A stretch of 32,594 nucleotides of DNA from Pleomorphomonas sp. (GCA_030603685.1 JAUVXG010000028.1:1-32594), one strand, 5' to 3'. Counted from the stretch's first letter, positions 1-8,253 are shown. Numbers and translations: made by a program. The notes: generated from the sequence alone by a model not told the origin.

Positions 1-93
1 CAAAGACTGGAGCGTAAGCCTTTGAGGATGCGTGTTAATGTTCATGGGAGACTGGATACGGCGGGACGGTTCGGCGCCTTGCGTAATTATACG

Positions 94-123
94 TTGACAT
101 TTTGCCGTAGGTCACGCGATAAG
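94..123 (+). promoter_or_regulatory. Candidate sigma70-type promoter for DUF1036-pyk
   Basis: A perfect TTGACA at 94-99 is followed after 18 bp by GATAAG at 118-123 (4 of 6 matches to the -10 consensus). Transcription would begin near 130. That leaves an untranslated leader of about 48 nt before the ATG at 178, and too little leader for an ATG at 139, so the promoter favours the later start. This is inferred from sequence only. Confidence 0.45.
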
Positions 124-177
124 GCGGGGCATTCTCCGATGAGCACCGGACAAGGATCGTTGGCGGGCGGAAAACCG

Positions 178-639
178 ATGGCGGCACATGAGGGACCGGT
201 ACGAAAGACGCGGCCGGCGCTTGTTGCTGCGGCATTGTCTTTCCTCGTCCTCGCCGGCGCCACGCCCGCGAAGGCCGACCTCAGACTCTGCAACAAGACC
301 GATGGCACCATTTCCGTGGCGATCGGCTACAAGTCCGAGGACGGCTGGCGCTCCGAAGGCTGGTGGAACATCGGCGGATCGAAATGTGGAACGCTGCTCT
401 CCGGCGCTCTCACCTCGCGCTATTACTACCTCTACGCGGTCGACAGCCAGCACGGCGGCGAATGGGGCGGCAAGGCGTTCATGTGTACGAGACGCAAGAT
501 GTTCACAATAGGCGGCGTCGAGAACTGTGTCGCCCGAGGCTATGAGCGGACGGGGTTCTTCGAGGTCGACACCGCCGAACAACGCAGCTGGACCGTACAC
601 CTCTACCAGCCGACCCAAACAGGAAACGGGGCGAAATGA
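178..639 (+). CDS. Secreted DUF1036 domain protein
   Basis: A 153-residue protein of the DUF1036 family, whose molecular function is not known. Residues 1-33 look like a Sec signal peptide: basic KTR, a long Ala/Val/Leu core, then TPAKA before the mature start at Asp34. The product should therefore be periplasmic. The mature part carries the family-typical start DLRLCNKT, a GWRSEGWW stretch and several aromatic residues and cysteines. The start at 178 is chosen because it directly precedes the signal peptide and has a GGGCGG stretch about 7 nt upstream; ATG 139 is the main alternative. The gene overlaps pyk by 4 bp (ATGA), which suggests translational coupling. DUF1036 beside pyk is, from general knowledge, a recurrent arrangement in Rhizobiales. 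No role in glycolysis should be inferred from this alone. Confidence 0.85.
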   Translation: MAAHEGPVRKTRPALVAAALSFLVLAGATPAKADLRLCNKTDGTISVAIGYKSEDGWRSEGWWNIGGSKCGTLLSGALTSRYYYLYAVDSQHGGEWGGKAFMCTRRKMFTIGGVENCVARGYERTGFFEVDTAEQRSWTVHLYQPTQTGNGAK

Positions 640-2072
640 GACGTAACCGCAAGGTCAAGATTCTTGCAACTTTGGGCCCCTCCTCCTCCGACAAGGACAT
701 GATCGCCCGGCTTCACCAGGCGGGTGCGGACTGCTTCCGCATCAACATGAGCCACACCAATCACGAGAAGCTGCGCTACTACGTGTCGACCATTCGCGAG
801 GTCGAGGCCGAGGCCGGCCGGCCGATCGGCATCCTCGCCGACCTTCAGGGCCCCAAGCTCCGCGTCGGCACCTTCGCCAATGGGCCGGTGTTTCTGGAGA
901 TCGGCGCCAAGTTCGCGTTCCATCGCGAGAAGTTCGACGGCGACGTCACCGGCGTCACCCTGCCGCATCCGGAAATCATCGACGCGCTCGAGCCCGGCCA
1001 TCGCCTGCTGATCGACGACGGCCGCCTTCGGCTGCGCGTGGTCGAGAACGACCGCAAGGTGGCGATCGCCCAGGTCGAGGTCGGCGGCAAGATCTCCGAC
1101 CGCAAGGGCGTCAGCCTGCCCGACACCATCCTCACCTCCGGCGCGCTCACCGAAAAGGACCGCGCCGACCTCACCGCCGCCCTCGACGCCGACGTCGACT
1201 GGATCGCGCTGTCCTTCGTTCAGCGTCCGCAGGACCTGATGGAAGTGCACGAGATCGTCGACGGCAAGTGCGGCGTCATGGCCAAGATCGAGAAGCCGCA
1301 GGCGGTCGAGCGCTTCAACGAGATCCTCGATCTCTCCGACGCCATCATGGTGGCGCGCGGCGATCTGGGCGTCGAGCTGCCGCTCGAGCAGGTGCCGAGC
1401 GTCCAGAAGCGCATCACCCGCACCACGCGCAAGGCCGGCAAGCCGGTGGTGGTCGCCACGCAGATGCTGGAATCGATGATCCAGTCGCCGGTGCCCACCC
1501 GCGCCGAGGTGTCTGACATCGCCAACGCCGTCTTCGAGGGCGCCGACGCGGTCATGCTGTCGGCCGAATCGGCGGCCGGCGCCTACCCGGTCGAAGCGGT
1601 TCAGACCATGAGCCACGTCGCCGAGGAGGTCGAGGCCTCCGAGCACTTCCACTCGATCCTGGCCGGTCAGCGCGGCGAGCCGGATGCGACTCCCGCCGAC
1701 GCCATTTCCGCTTCGGCCCGCCAGATCGCCGAGACGCTGGGCATCGCCGCCCTCGTCTGCTTCACCGCCTCCGGCGCCACCGGCCTCCGCGCCGCCCGCG
1801 AGCGGCCGTCGACGCCGATCCTGGCGCTGTCGCCCAACCGCTCGATGGCTCGTCGCCTGGCGCTTGTCTGGGGCATCCACTCCGTGGTGACCGACGACGC
1901 CCGCTCGCTGATGGACCTGGTGCAGCGCGCCAGCCGCATCTCGGCCGAGGAAGGCTTCACCAAGCCCGGTGACCGCATCATCATCACCGCCGGCGTGCCC
2001 TTCGGCACGGCGGGCGTGACCAACCTCCTGCGCAGCGCCAGCATCGGCGCCGACGGCAAGTCGGGCATCTGA
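636..2072 (+). CDS. pyk: Pyruvate kinase
   Basis: Pyruvate kinase of 478 residues, the usual family length. It transfers phosphate from phosphoenolpyruvate to ADP in the last step of glycolysis, in the cytoplasm. Visible signatures are the N-terminal KILATLGPSS strand, the RINMSH substrate loop at about 35-40, GILADLQGPKLRVG at about 64-77, the catalytic MAKIEKPQ motif with Lys217 and Glu219 (Mg2+/K+ active site), GDLG at 242-245, and the ATQMLESM...PTRAE segment. The C-terminal regulatory domain is present. The ATG overlaps the DUF1036 stop codon, so translation is probably coupled. A strong intrinsic terminator follows 28 bp after the stop, so the transcript ends here. Long antisense open frames across this gene are a consequence of high GC and are not genes. 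Confidence 0.98.
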   Translation: MRRNRKVKILATLGPSSSDKDMIARLHQAGADCFRINMSHTNHEKLRYYVSTIREVEAEAGRPIGILADLQGPKLRVGTFANGPVFLEIGAKFAFHREKFDGDVTGVTLPHPEIIDALEPGHRLLIDDGRLRLRVVENDRKVAIAQVEVGGKISDRKGVSLPDTILTSGALTEKDRADLTAALDADVDWIALSFVQRPQDLMEVHEIVDGKCGVMAKIEKPQAVERFNEILDLSDAIMVARGDLGVELPLEQVPSVQKRITRTTRKAGKPVVVATQMLESMIQSPVPTRAEVSDIANAVFEGADAVMLSAESAAGAYPVEAVQTMSHVAEEVEASEHFHSILAGQRGEPDATPADAISASARQIAETLGIAALVCFTASGATGLRAARERPSTPILALSPNRSMARRLALVWGIHSVVTDDARSLMDLVQRASRISAEEGFTKPGDRIIITAGVPFGTAGVTNLLRSASIGADGKSGI

Positions 2073-2098
2073 TCGGTGGCAATCCACGCGAACTGAAT

Positions 2099-2127
2099 GG
2101 GGGCCGGAGCGATCCGGCCCTTTTCTT
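2099..2127 (+). terminator. Intrinsic terminator after pyk
   Basis: A perfect 8-bp GC stem (GGGCCGGA at 2101-2108 with TCCGGCCC at 2113-2120), a GCGA tetraloop and a TTTTCTT tract at 2121-2127. The U-tract lies only on the plus-strand side, so it serves pyk rather than the convergent TPR gene. Confidence 0.9.
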
Positions 2128-2139
2128 ATGGCGGAGTGC

Positions 2140-2748
2140 CTAAATATCGCGCCCGTGACTGCCGGCCACGATGGCCTCGATGGCCTCGCTGAGGCCGTCG
2201 ATGTGCGGATCGACTGCCGGCAGACGGCGCAGCACTTCGAGCGCCCGTTCGTGCTGGTCGATGTCCTCGAGCAGCACGGCAAGGTCCTTCATCGCCATGA
2301 AGTGACGCGGCTCGATGCGCAGTACGGTCTGGAAGTCGCCGAGCGCCGGCGACAGACGTCCGGCCAGAAGATGCAGGGTGCCGCGCCGATAGTAGGCCTC
2401 GGCGAAGGCCGGCTGCCGCACCGTCAACTCGTCGAGAATGTCGAGCGCTCCGGCAGCGTCGCCAGCCGCAACGGCCTTCTGCGTCCACGACAGCATGAGA
2501 TCTGAGGTGGCGCTGCCGCTCGATGCCCAACGCCGCCGGATCTCCGTCTCGATGGCAGCGGCCTCCCTGCGATCGCGGGCGGCCGCGAGGCGGGCAAACA
2601 GATCGTTCAGCTCGGCGGCCCTGTCGGCCGGAACAACCGAGGTCAGCCGCTCCCGCCCGCTTGAGACGGGCGGCGGCAAGCCGTCGTCGGCGGTGGCCGG
2701 TCCGACGGCAATCGAGAGGAGCAATGCGAAGGGCACAAAAACACGCAT
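2140..2748 (-). CDS. TPR-repeat periplasmic protein
   Basis: A 202-residue protein with an N-terminal signal peptide (MRVFVPFALLLSIAVGPATA, residues 1-20), followed by a helical region with tetratricopeptide-like repeats. The clearest repeat motifs lie in the second half, for example AAGALDILDELTVRQPAFAEAY and the following unit ALGDFQTVLRIEPRHFMAMKD, both with the spaced small and aromatic residues of TPRs. TPRs mediate protein-protein contacts; no partner can be named. The start at 2748 is chosen because it begins the signal peptide. An in-frame ATG at 2826 overlaps the rpmJ stop codon (TGATG), so coupling from rpmJ is possible but would put an extra 26 residues before the signal sequence. 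It lies directly downstream of rpmJ on the same strand and probably shares its transcript. No terminator is seen at its own end. Confidence 0.8.
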   Translation of the reverse strand: MRVFVPFALLLSIAVGPATADDGLPPPVSSGRERLTSVVPADRAAELNDLFARLAAARDRREAAAIETEIRRRWASSGSATSDLMLSWTQKAVAAGDAAGALDILDELTVRQPAFAEAYYRRGTLHLLAGRLSPALGDFQTVLRIEPRHFMAMKDLAVLLEDIDQHERALEVLRRLPAVDPHIDGLSEAIEAIVAGSHGRDI

Positions 2749-2825
2749 ACCCGGGAAGGTACCTCCCCGGGCAGCGATCGTCGAGTGCATCCTGGCGCCA
2801 AGGCGGGCGGCAAGCCCGCCGGACA

Positions 2826-2951
2826 TCAGCCCTGACGGGCCTTGTAGCGCGGATTCTTCTTGTTGATGATGTAGATGCGGCCCTTGCGACGGACCATGCG
2901 ATTGTTGCGGTCGCGGGTCATCAGGGCCCGGAGAGAGTTCTTGATCTTCAT
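2826..2951 (-). CDS. rpmJ: 50S ribosomal protein L36, zinc-free (C-minus) type
   Basis: A 41-residue basic protein beginning [17 protein letters not shown], matching the ykgO-type L36 paralogue found as the main L36 in many alphaproteobacteria. L36 binds 23S rRNA in the large subunit. The C-plus form has three Cys and one His that hold zinc. This protein has no cysteine at all, so it belongs to the zinc-independent class. The start at 2951 is supported by AAGGA 8 nt upstream in the mRNA. A longer in-frame open region reaches 3032 but would add 27 residues foreign to the family. A promoter is visible at 3078-3106. The TPR gene follows on the same strand. Confidence 0.95.
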   Translation of the reverse strand: MKIKNSLRALMTRDRNNRMVRRKGRIYIINKKNPRYKARQG

Positions 2952-3077
2952 TTGGTCCATCCTTGCCGACACGCCCAACGGCGTCAGCGTCCGAAGACGC
3001 GCCGCCGACGGGTCGATGCCCGACGTCATCAATCCCGATGCCAGGAGGGCTGAACCCCCTTGCCCGAATTCGGGCGG

Positions 3078-3106
3078 ACCATACGTATCGACCTCGAAGA
3101 TGTCAA
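3078..3106 (-). promoter_or_regulatory. Promoter of rpmJ
   Basis: Reading the minus strand, a perfect TTGACA (3106-3101) is separated by 17 bp from TATGGT (3083-3078, 4 of 6). The start site should fall near 3071, giving a leader of about 120 nt. A perfect 12-bp palindrome, CCCGAATTCGGG at 3063-3074, sits right on the predicted start site and could be an operator or a leader hairpin. Confidence 0.65.
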
Positions 3107-3184
3107 TTGCGCCATGAACGACTTTTCGGGGAGAGCCGGCTGATTTTGCGTCGGCAGAAGTCGCCCCCGCCAGGGGCCTTCCCG

Positions 3185-3619
3185 CTACTGGTTTTCCTTC
3201 TTCTCGTCGGCCATCTCTTCCAGCTCTTCGGCCCGGCGGTCGGCCACGCCTTCCAGCATCTCGGCCTTCTGTTCCAAGGCCTCGCTGACCTTGCGGATTT
3301 CATCCTCGTCCAGCTTTTCGATACCGATGAACTTGTTCTGGGCCTTCGAGGTCAGGATCAGCTCGTCGAGCTTGGCCTGCAAGGCCTTGCCGTCTCGGTT
3401 CTGGGAGTTCTGCAGCACGAACACCATCAGGAAGGTGACGATGGTGGTCGACGTGTTGATCACGAGCTGCCAGGTTTCGGAGAAGCCGAAGAACGGCCCC
3501 GAGATCGCCCAGACCACGACCATCCCCACTGCGAGGGTGAAGGTCGTGGGGCGGCCGGACAGCTCCGATATCGTGGAGGCAAATTGCGAAAAAAGGCGCG
3601 ACGCAGCGGAACCGTTCAT
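3185..3619 (-). CDS. Low affinity iron permease family membrane protein
   Basis: A 144-residue protein matching the low-affinity iron permease family (named after yeast Fet4; the bacterial members are short and their transport role is unproven). Two membrane helices are visible, at about residues 26-45 and 51-70. They are followed by the family-typical stretch [21 protein letters not shown] and a charged, Glu/Lys-rich C-terminal tail (about 105-144) likely to be coiled coil. The start at 3619 has AGGTGA 4-5 nt upstream. A much longer open frame extends to 3952, but the extra sequence is low-complexity Arg/Gly and has no family support. It stands alone, upstream of rpmJ on the same strand, and no strong terminator separates them. 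Only a weak 5-bp GC stem at 3163-3177 follows its stop. Confidence 0.85.
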   Translation of the reverse strand: MNGSAASRLFSQFASTISELSGRPTTFTLAVGMVVVWAISGPFFGFSETWQLVINTSTTIVTFLMVFVLQNSQNRDGKALQAKLDELILTSKAQNKFIGIEKLDEDEIRKVSEALEQKAEMLEGVADRRAEELEEMADEKKENQ

Positions 3620-3879
3620 GGTCACCTCGTGTTGCGAAAGTGTACCGCCCTTGTCGACGCGGGATCCGGATGGGTTCCGGGCCTCACGTCGCGCGGCGAA
3701 GGGGCGGCACGCACGCCGAGACAACCAGATCCCGGGGAAGCGGTTCCGCGCCGATCCGGCGGTTTCATCGTCCCCGCCCTTTTCTCGCCGCCATTCCGCT
3801 GCTATCGCATGAGCACGGGAACCGACGCCCAAACATCTGGAGATCGGCTCCCGAAGTCGGACGATGAGGCTCGAACACC

Positions 3880-4809
3880 ATGGCCGGGCAGTTTGCCAGC
3901 CTTTCCCGCCTTCTTGACGGCGTCGGCCGCCTGGTCCGGCTCGGCCGGGCACCCGACGCCGCAGCGGTGGCGCCGGCCTGCGATGGCTGCGATCTCGTCC
4001 GCGTCGCCAGCTACAACATCCACAAGGGCATCGGCAACGACGGCACCTACGATCCGGCCCGCACCATCTCGGTGATCGCCGAGATCGACGCCGACATCAT
4101 CGCGCTGCAGGAGGCCGATCGCCGGCTGGGCGACCGCAAGGGCCGGCTCAACCTCGCCACGCTGGAGCGGGAAACCGGCCTTACGCTGGTGCCGCTCGCC
4201 GCCCGGCCGATGAGCCACGGATGGCACGGCAATGCCCTGTTCTATCGGCGCGGCACCATCATCCGCGCCGAACGTCTTCACCTGCCGCACGCCGAGCCTC
4301 GTGGCGCCGTGCTGGCCGAGTTCGACATCGGCGGCCGTCCCTTGCGCGTCGTCGCCGCCCACCTCGGCCTGTTGAGCCATACCCGCCGCCTGCAGATGGA
4401 ACGCCTGCGTTCGCAACTCGAAGCGCGCGAGCCGATGCCGACGCTGCTCTGCGGCGACTTCAACGAGTGGCGCCCCGGCCGAGCCAACTCGCCGCTGGAG
4501 CGCCTGTCGCCGCTGTTCCAGACGGCCGACGCCGTGCCGAGCTTCCCCTCGCGCCGGCCGGTGTTTCCACTCGACCGCATTTTCGGCTGGCCCGATGGGC
4601 TGGTCGCCGATTTTGGCGTGCACGATAGCCCGGTCGCCCGGCGCGCGTCCGATCACCTGCCGGTCAAGGCGGTGGTCGACCTGAAGTCGGCGGGCGGGTT
4701 GTTCGGCGACACCTCAATCCGGCCGCCGAGACGCGAGCGCGACACGCGCGGCGGCGAGGTCCTCGACCGCGAGGCCGACCGACTTGAACAGCGTTATCTC
4801 GGCCGCTGA
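3880..4809 (+). CDS. Endonuclease/exonuclease/phosphatase family protein
   Basis: A 309-residue member of the EEP superfamily (metal-dependent phosphodiesterases and phosphatases related to DNase I and exonuclease III). The catalytic pattern is complete: VASYNIHKG at about 42-50, the metal-binding Glu78 in ALQEAD, Asp193 and Asn195 in CGDFNEW, and Asp258-His259 in SDHLPV. No signal peptide is seen, so it is probably cytoplasmic. The substrate cannot be read from sequence: nucleic acid, phosphoinositide-like lipid or another phosphoester are all possible. The family domain ends near residue 267, yet the frame runs about 40 more residues, rich in Arg, antisense to the conserved end of the ornithine cyclodeaminase-family gene. 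The tail is therefore likely read-through into a neighbour rather than a functional module. Confidence 0.88.
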   Translation: MAGQFASLSRLLDGVGRLVRLGRAPDAAAVAPACDGCDLVRVASYNIHKGIGNDGTYDPARTISVIAEIDADIIALQEADRRLGDRKGRLNLATLERETGLTLVPLAARPMSHGWHGNALFYRRGTIIRAERLHLPHAEPRGAVLAEFDIGGRPLRVVAAHLGLLSHTRRLQMERLRSQLEAREPMPTLLCGDFNEWRPGRANSPLERLSPLFQTADAVPSFPSRRPVFPLDRIFGWPDGLVADFGVHDSPVARRASDHLPVKAVVDLKSAGGLFGDTSIRPPRRERDTRGGEVLDREADRLEQRYLGR

Positions 4810-5652
4810 GCGCCGCCCTTCGACGCCATCACCGCAGAGATCGTAGAGCGTACCGGCGATCTCCTTCAGGGCGCCCGACGCCATCGGCCCCTTGATGTCG
4901 CCCGACTCGACCGCCGCCGCAGGCCCATCGACGAAAACCCGGCTACGCGCCACCGCCCGATCGTCGGCTTCGCGCATCTCGGGGGTGAAGGAGCCGACGA
5001 GATCGAGATGCTGGCCGGGCTTCAGCCAGTCGCCATGGATCAGCGGCGACCGGGAAAGCGTGGCGCAGGATATGATGTCCGCCTCGCCGACGGCCGCCTC
5101 GAGGTCGCCGCGCGTGTCCGCTTCGATCCCCTTGTCCCGAAGCCGAGCCACCAGCCGCTCGGCCCGCGCCGGCGTCGGATTCCACACGAGCACCCGCTCG
5201 ATGGGCCGCACGGCACGGTAGGCATCCGGCATTTCCGAGCCGATATGGCCTGCCCCGACCACCAGCAGCGTGCGGGCATCGGCACGCGCCAGATAGGACG
5301 CGGCGAGCGCGGAAGCCGCCGCCGTGCGCCGCCCCGTCAGCGCCGCACCATCCATGAGCGCCACATGGGCGCCTGTCGTCTCGTCGAACAGCAGGTAGCT
5401 CGCCGTCACCGCTGCGAGGCCACGGCCGGCGTTGCCCGGCACGACGTTGACGATCTTGACGCCGCCGTGGCTGCCATCCCCCATCCAGGCCGGCATGACG
5501 AGCAGCGTGGCATCCGGCTCTCCTGAACGCGGCAGCCCGTGGACGTGGCGAAGCGGCGCCGTCACTCCGGCCGCGAACATCTCGCGCAGCCCGGCGATCA
5601 ATGCCGAATAGTCAAGTGCGGCCGCGGTGGCATTGGCGTCGAGGACGAGCAT
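4714..5652 (-). CDS. Ornithine cyclodeaminase / mu-crystallin family protein
   Basis: A 312-residue NAD(P)-binding protein of the ornithine cyclodeaminase/mu-crystallin family, of normal length. Members include ornithine cyclodeaminase, alanine dehydrogenase, ketimine reductase and delta1-pyrroline-2-carboxylate reductase, and the sequence does not decide between them. Visible features are GGVKIVNVVPGN at about 63-74 with the family Lys, TGRRTAAASALAA at about 107-119 with the substrate-carboxylate Arg, and the Rossmann motif VVGAGHIGSEM at 131-141. The start is the family-typical MLVLDANA. It overlaps the 3' end of the convergent EEP gene by 96 bp. No amino-acid operon surrounds it, so context does not help choose the substrate. 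Confidence 0.88.
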   Translation of the reverse strand: MLVLDANATAAALDYSALIAGLREMFAAGVTAPLRHVHGLPRSGEPDATLLVMPAWMGDGSHGGVKIVNVVPGNAGRGLAAVTASYLLFDETTGAHVALMDGAALTGRRTAAASALAASYLARADARTLLVVGAGHIGSEMPDAYRAVRPIERVLVWNPTPARAERLVARLRDKGIEADTRGDLEAAVGEADIISCATLSRSPLIHGDWLKPGQHLDLVGSFTPEMREADDRAVARSRVFVDGPAAAVESGDIKGPMASGALKEIAGTLYDLCGDGVEGRRSAAEITLFKSVGLAVEDLAAARVALASRRPD

Positions 5653-6029
5653 GATCGGCTCCCGGCTGCGGAAACCGGGAGAGCATAGCGTTCCGACAAA
5701 GGATTGAAAGCCCGCTCTCGCGCCATCATCCGCCCAGACTGCACATCAATGAACCAAGGACAGACGCACTATCGAGCCATCCATTTTCCGTATATGTACC
5801 ATGCAAAGCCAAGCTTAACGATAAAATCGCCAAACGGATAGTTTTTGTCGCCTCCTCGCCAGTCTATCATCGGACCTATAGACTTAGACAACTCGCCGAA
5901 CAAAATCGAAACCTACTTCATTGAATTGAGCTTGATCGAGGCGAAGACCATAAACACGGCTCGTTTTGTGCGCATTAGCCTCGCAAAGCGGCATCGACGA
6001 TCATCCTCCCACTTCCCTCAGGAGAGATC
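5653..6029. other. Low-GC intergenic region upstream of fbp
   Basis: This 377-bp gap is markedly more AT-rich than its flanks, especially 5760-5990. It contains a 24-bp dyad (AGTCTAT-N10-ATAGACT, 5861-5884) and a candidate fbp promoter. One TTG-initiated open frame of 62 codons (5845-6033) shows no family likeness and no ribosome binding site, and I do not call it a gene. Confidence 0.6.
5926..5954 (+). promoter_or_regulatory. Candidate fbp promoter
   Basis: TTGAGC (5926-5931) and CATAAA (5949-5954) are separated by 17 bp; each matches 4 of 6 consensus bases. It would give a leader of roughly 70 nt before fbp. Moderate to weak evidence. Confidence 0.35.
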
Positions 6030-7055
6030 ATGACCTATCGACGCATCACCCTGCCGCTTTTCCTGGTGCAGGAGCAGCGCCGGCTCGGCGGCAGCGGCGT
6101 CTTCACGGCGCTGATGACCGACATCTGCACCACCTGCAAGACGATTTCCAACGAGGTGAACCGGGGCGCCATGGCCGGCACCATGGGATACGCCGGCTCG
6201 CGCAACGTACAGGGCGAGGACCAGAAGGAACTGGACGTTCTCGCCAACGACATCTTCCTCTACATGACCGACCAGAGCGGCAACTGGGCCGGCGTCGCCT
6301 CCGAGGAGCTGGAGGACGCCCGCATCTCACGCGGCTCCGACGGTCGCTATCTCCTGCTGTTCGATCCGCTCGACGGCTCGTCCAACATCGGCGTCAACGT
6401 GGCGGTCGGCAGCATCTTCTCGATCCTGCGCCTGCCCGAGGGTGCCGATCCCTCCGACGAACGGGTCTATCTGCAGCCCGGCGTCAGGCAAGTGGCCGCC
6501 GGCTATACCATCTACGGCTCGTCGACCATGATGGTTCTGACGTCGGGCCACGGCGTCAACGGCTTCACGCTCGACCACAACATCGGCGTCTTCGTCCTCA
6601 CCCATCCCAACATGCGCAGTCCCGAGGATACCGGCGAGTATGCCATCAACGCCTCGCGCGAGCGCCATTGGTCGGCGCCGATCCGGCGCTATGTCCGCGA
6701 GTGCGTCGCCGGACCGGAAGGACCGCGCGGCCGCGCCTTCAACACCCGCTGGATCGCCTCCATGGTGGCCGAGGTGCATCGGATCCTGATGCGCGGCGGC
6801 GTGTTCATGTATCCGGTCGACCGCGACAACGCGCCGAAGGGCGGCCACCTGCGCCTGCTCTATGAAGCCAACCCGATGGCCTTCATCGTCGAGCAGGCCG
6901 GCGGCCGGGCGATCTCCGGGCACGAGCGCAGTCTCGCCAGCGTGCCCGAGCGACTGCATCAGCGCACCGGCGTCATCCGCGGTTCGAAGAACGAGGTCGA
7001 ACGCATCGGCCGCTACTACGCCGAGACCGGACAAGAGGAAACCTCCGCCGCGTGA
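6030..7055 (+). CDS. fbp: Fructose-1,6-bisphosphatase, class I
   Basis: Class I FBPase of 341 residues. It hydrolyses fructose 1,6-bisphosphate to fructose 6-phosphate in gluconeogenesis, and in the Calvin cycle where present; it is Mg2+-dependent and cytoplasmic. The metal-binding signature LFDPLDGSSNIG lies at residues 110-121. GYTIYGSSTMMV and the late LYEANPMAFIVEQAGG motif (Glu metal ligand and substrate loop) are also present. The ATG at 6030 has AGGAGA about 5-7 nt upstream. No other Calvin-cycle (cbb) genes are near, so gluconeogenesis is the safer reading. The gene is monocistronic as far as this window shows, with a long AT-rich upstream region and no clear terminator. Confidence 0.97.
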   Translation: MTYRRITLPLFLVQEQRRLGGSGVFTALMTDICTTCKTISNEVNRGAMAGTMGYAGSRNVQGEDQKELDVLANDIFLYMTDQSGNWAGVASEELEDARISRGSDGRYLLLFDPLDGSSNIGVNVAVGSIFSILRLPEGADPSDERVYLQPGVRQVAAGYTIYGSSTMMVLTSGHGVNGFTLDHNIGVFVLTHPNMRSPEDTGEYAINASRERHWSAPIRRYVRECVAGPEGPRGRAFNTRWIASMVAEVHRILMRGGVFMYPVDRDNAPKGGHLRLLYEANPMAFIVEQAGGRAISGHERSLASVPERLHQRTGVIRGSKNEVERIGRYYAETGQEETSAA

Positions 7056-7250
7056 CACATCTCACGTCCCGGCGCATCAAGGCTGGACATGCGCCGCGCA
7101 AGGGATGACACTTGATCGCGTGATCGGCTTCCGCGGGAGGGAGGTGCCGTCCATCTCCCTCCGAACGTTTCGATGGAACGCAGACCGGCGCGCTGCGTTT
7201 GGTCTCCGGGCGATGTCCGCGTCGCCCGCAGTTTGCCGCCGGCATGGCAC

Positions 7251-7284
7251 CACTGCCACCTTTCGGCAGTGCGGCTGCTATTTT
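7251..7284 (+). terminator. Weak hairpin with delayed T-run between fbp and osmF
   Basis: CACTGCC (7251-7257) pairs perfectly with GGCAGTG (7265-7271) around a 7-nt loop. A TTTTT run follows at 7280-7284, about 8 nt too late for an ideal intrinsic terminator. It may terminate fbp inefficiently or be part of the osmF leader. No convincing -10/-35 pair was found in the remaining 289-bp gap (7056-7344). Confidence 0.3.
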
Positions 7285-7344
7285 TGACGCCCCTCGACGA
7301 GGCAGCAGGACCAATCCCCGACCAGACCAGCCAGGAGATCAGTG

Positions 7345-8253
7345 ATGCCCCACTTGAAATATGCCGCCGCTGTGCTTGCCCTTGGGCTTTTCGCCGGTAC
7401 CGCCGACGCCAAGGTCGTGGTGTCCTCGAAGATCGACACCGAAGGCGGCGTCCTCGGCAACATCATCCTCATCGCCCTTCAGAACGCCGGCATCGAGGTC
7501 GAGGACCGCATCCAGCTCGGCGGCACGCCGGTGGTGCGCCAGGCCATCACCGCCGGCGAGATCGACATCTATCCCGAGTACACCGGCAACGCCGCCTTCT
7601 TCTTCAACAAGGCCGACGATCCGCTCTGGAAGGACGCGACCAAGGCCTATGAGGAAGCCAAGAAGCTCGACTATGACGCCAACAAGATCGTCTGGCTGAC
7701 GCCCTCGCCGGCCAACAACACCTGGGCCATCGCATTGCGCAAGGACGTGGCCGACGAGGCCGGCGTCAAGTCGCTCAGCGATTTCGGCGCCTGGGTGTCC
7801 AAGGGCGGCGAGGTGAAGCTGGCCGGCTCGGCCGAGTTCGTCAACTCGGCCTCGGCGCTGCCGTCCTTTCAGACCACCTACGGCTTCAAGCTGACGCCCG
7901 AGCAACTGATCGTGCTCTCCGGCGGCGACACGGCGGCCACCATCAAGGCGGCGGCCGACCAGACCAACGGCGCCAATGCCGCCATGGTCTACGGCACCGA
8001 CGGCGCCATCGCCCCGTCCGGGCTCGTGGTGCTGGACGACGACAAGTCGGTGCAGCCGGTCTACCAGCCGACCCCCATCGTCCGCGAAGAGGTGCTGACC
8101 GCCAACCCGTCGATCGCCGACACGCTGAAGCCCATCTTCGAGAGCCTCGACCTGACGACGCTGCAGGATCTCAACGCCCGCGTCCAGATCGGCGGCGAGC
8201 CGGCCAAGGCGGTCGCCGAGGATTACCTGAAGTCCAAGGGCTTCCTGAAGTAA
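7345..8253 (+). CDS. osmF: Osmoprotectant ABC transporter substrate-binding protein (OsmF/YehZ type)
   Basis: Periplasmic binding protein of 302 residues from the glycine-betaine/choline (OsmX/OpuBC) family. A signal peptide covers residues 1-22, cut after TADA. The mature part shows the family motifs VVSSKIDTEGGVLGNI, then EIDIYPEYTGNAAFFF about 70 residues into the protein, and a late MVYGTDGAIA segment. It should capture a quaternary amine or similar compatible solute and deliver it to the permeases encoded downstream; the exact ligand is not readable. Start choice: ATG 7345 with AGGAG about 7-8 nt upstream; the adjacent GTG at 7342 is less likely. It heads a four-gene operon in the same order as E. 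coli osmF-yehY-yehX-yehW. A structured 183-bp spacer follows, before the first permease. Confidence 0.92.
   Translation: MPHLKYAAAVLALGLFAGTADAKVVVSSKIDTEGGVLGNIILIALQNAGIEVEDRIQLGGTPVVRQAITAGEIDIYPEYTGNAAFFFNKADDPLWKDATKAYEEAKKLDYDANKIVWLTPSPANNTWAIALRKDVADEAGVKSLSDFGAWVSKGGEVKLAGSAEFVNSASALPSFQTTYGFKLTPEQLIVLSGGDTAATIKAAADQTNGANAAMVYGTDGAIAPSGLVVLDDDKSVQPVYQPTPIVREEVLTANPSIADTLKPIFESLDLTTLQDLNARVQIGGEPAKAVAEDYLKSKGFLK

Noticed and set aside
603-2282. 559-codon open frame antisense to pyk
   Set aside because: It mirrors a well-supported pyruvate kinase gene, has low-complexity Asp/Gly/Arg/His content and no family likeness; it is an artefact of high GC.
5845-6033. TTG-started 62-codon frame before fbp
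   Set aside because: No ribosome binding site, no recognisable sequence, and it overlaps the fbp start.
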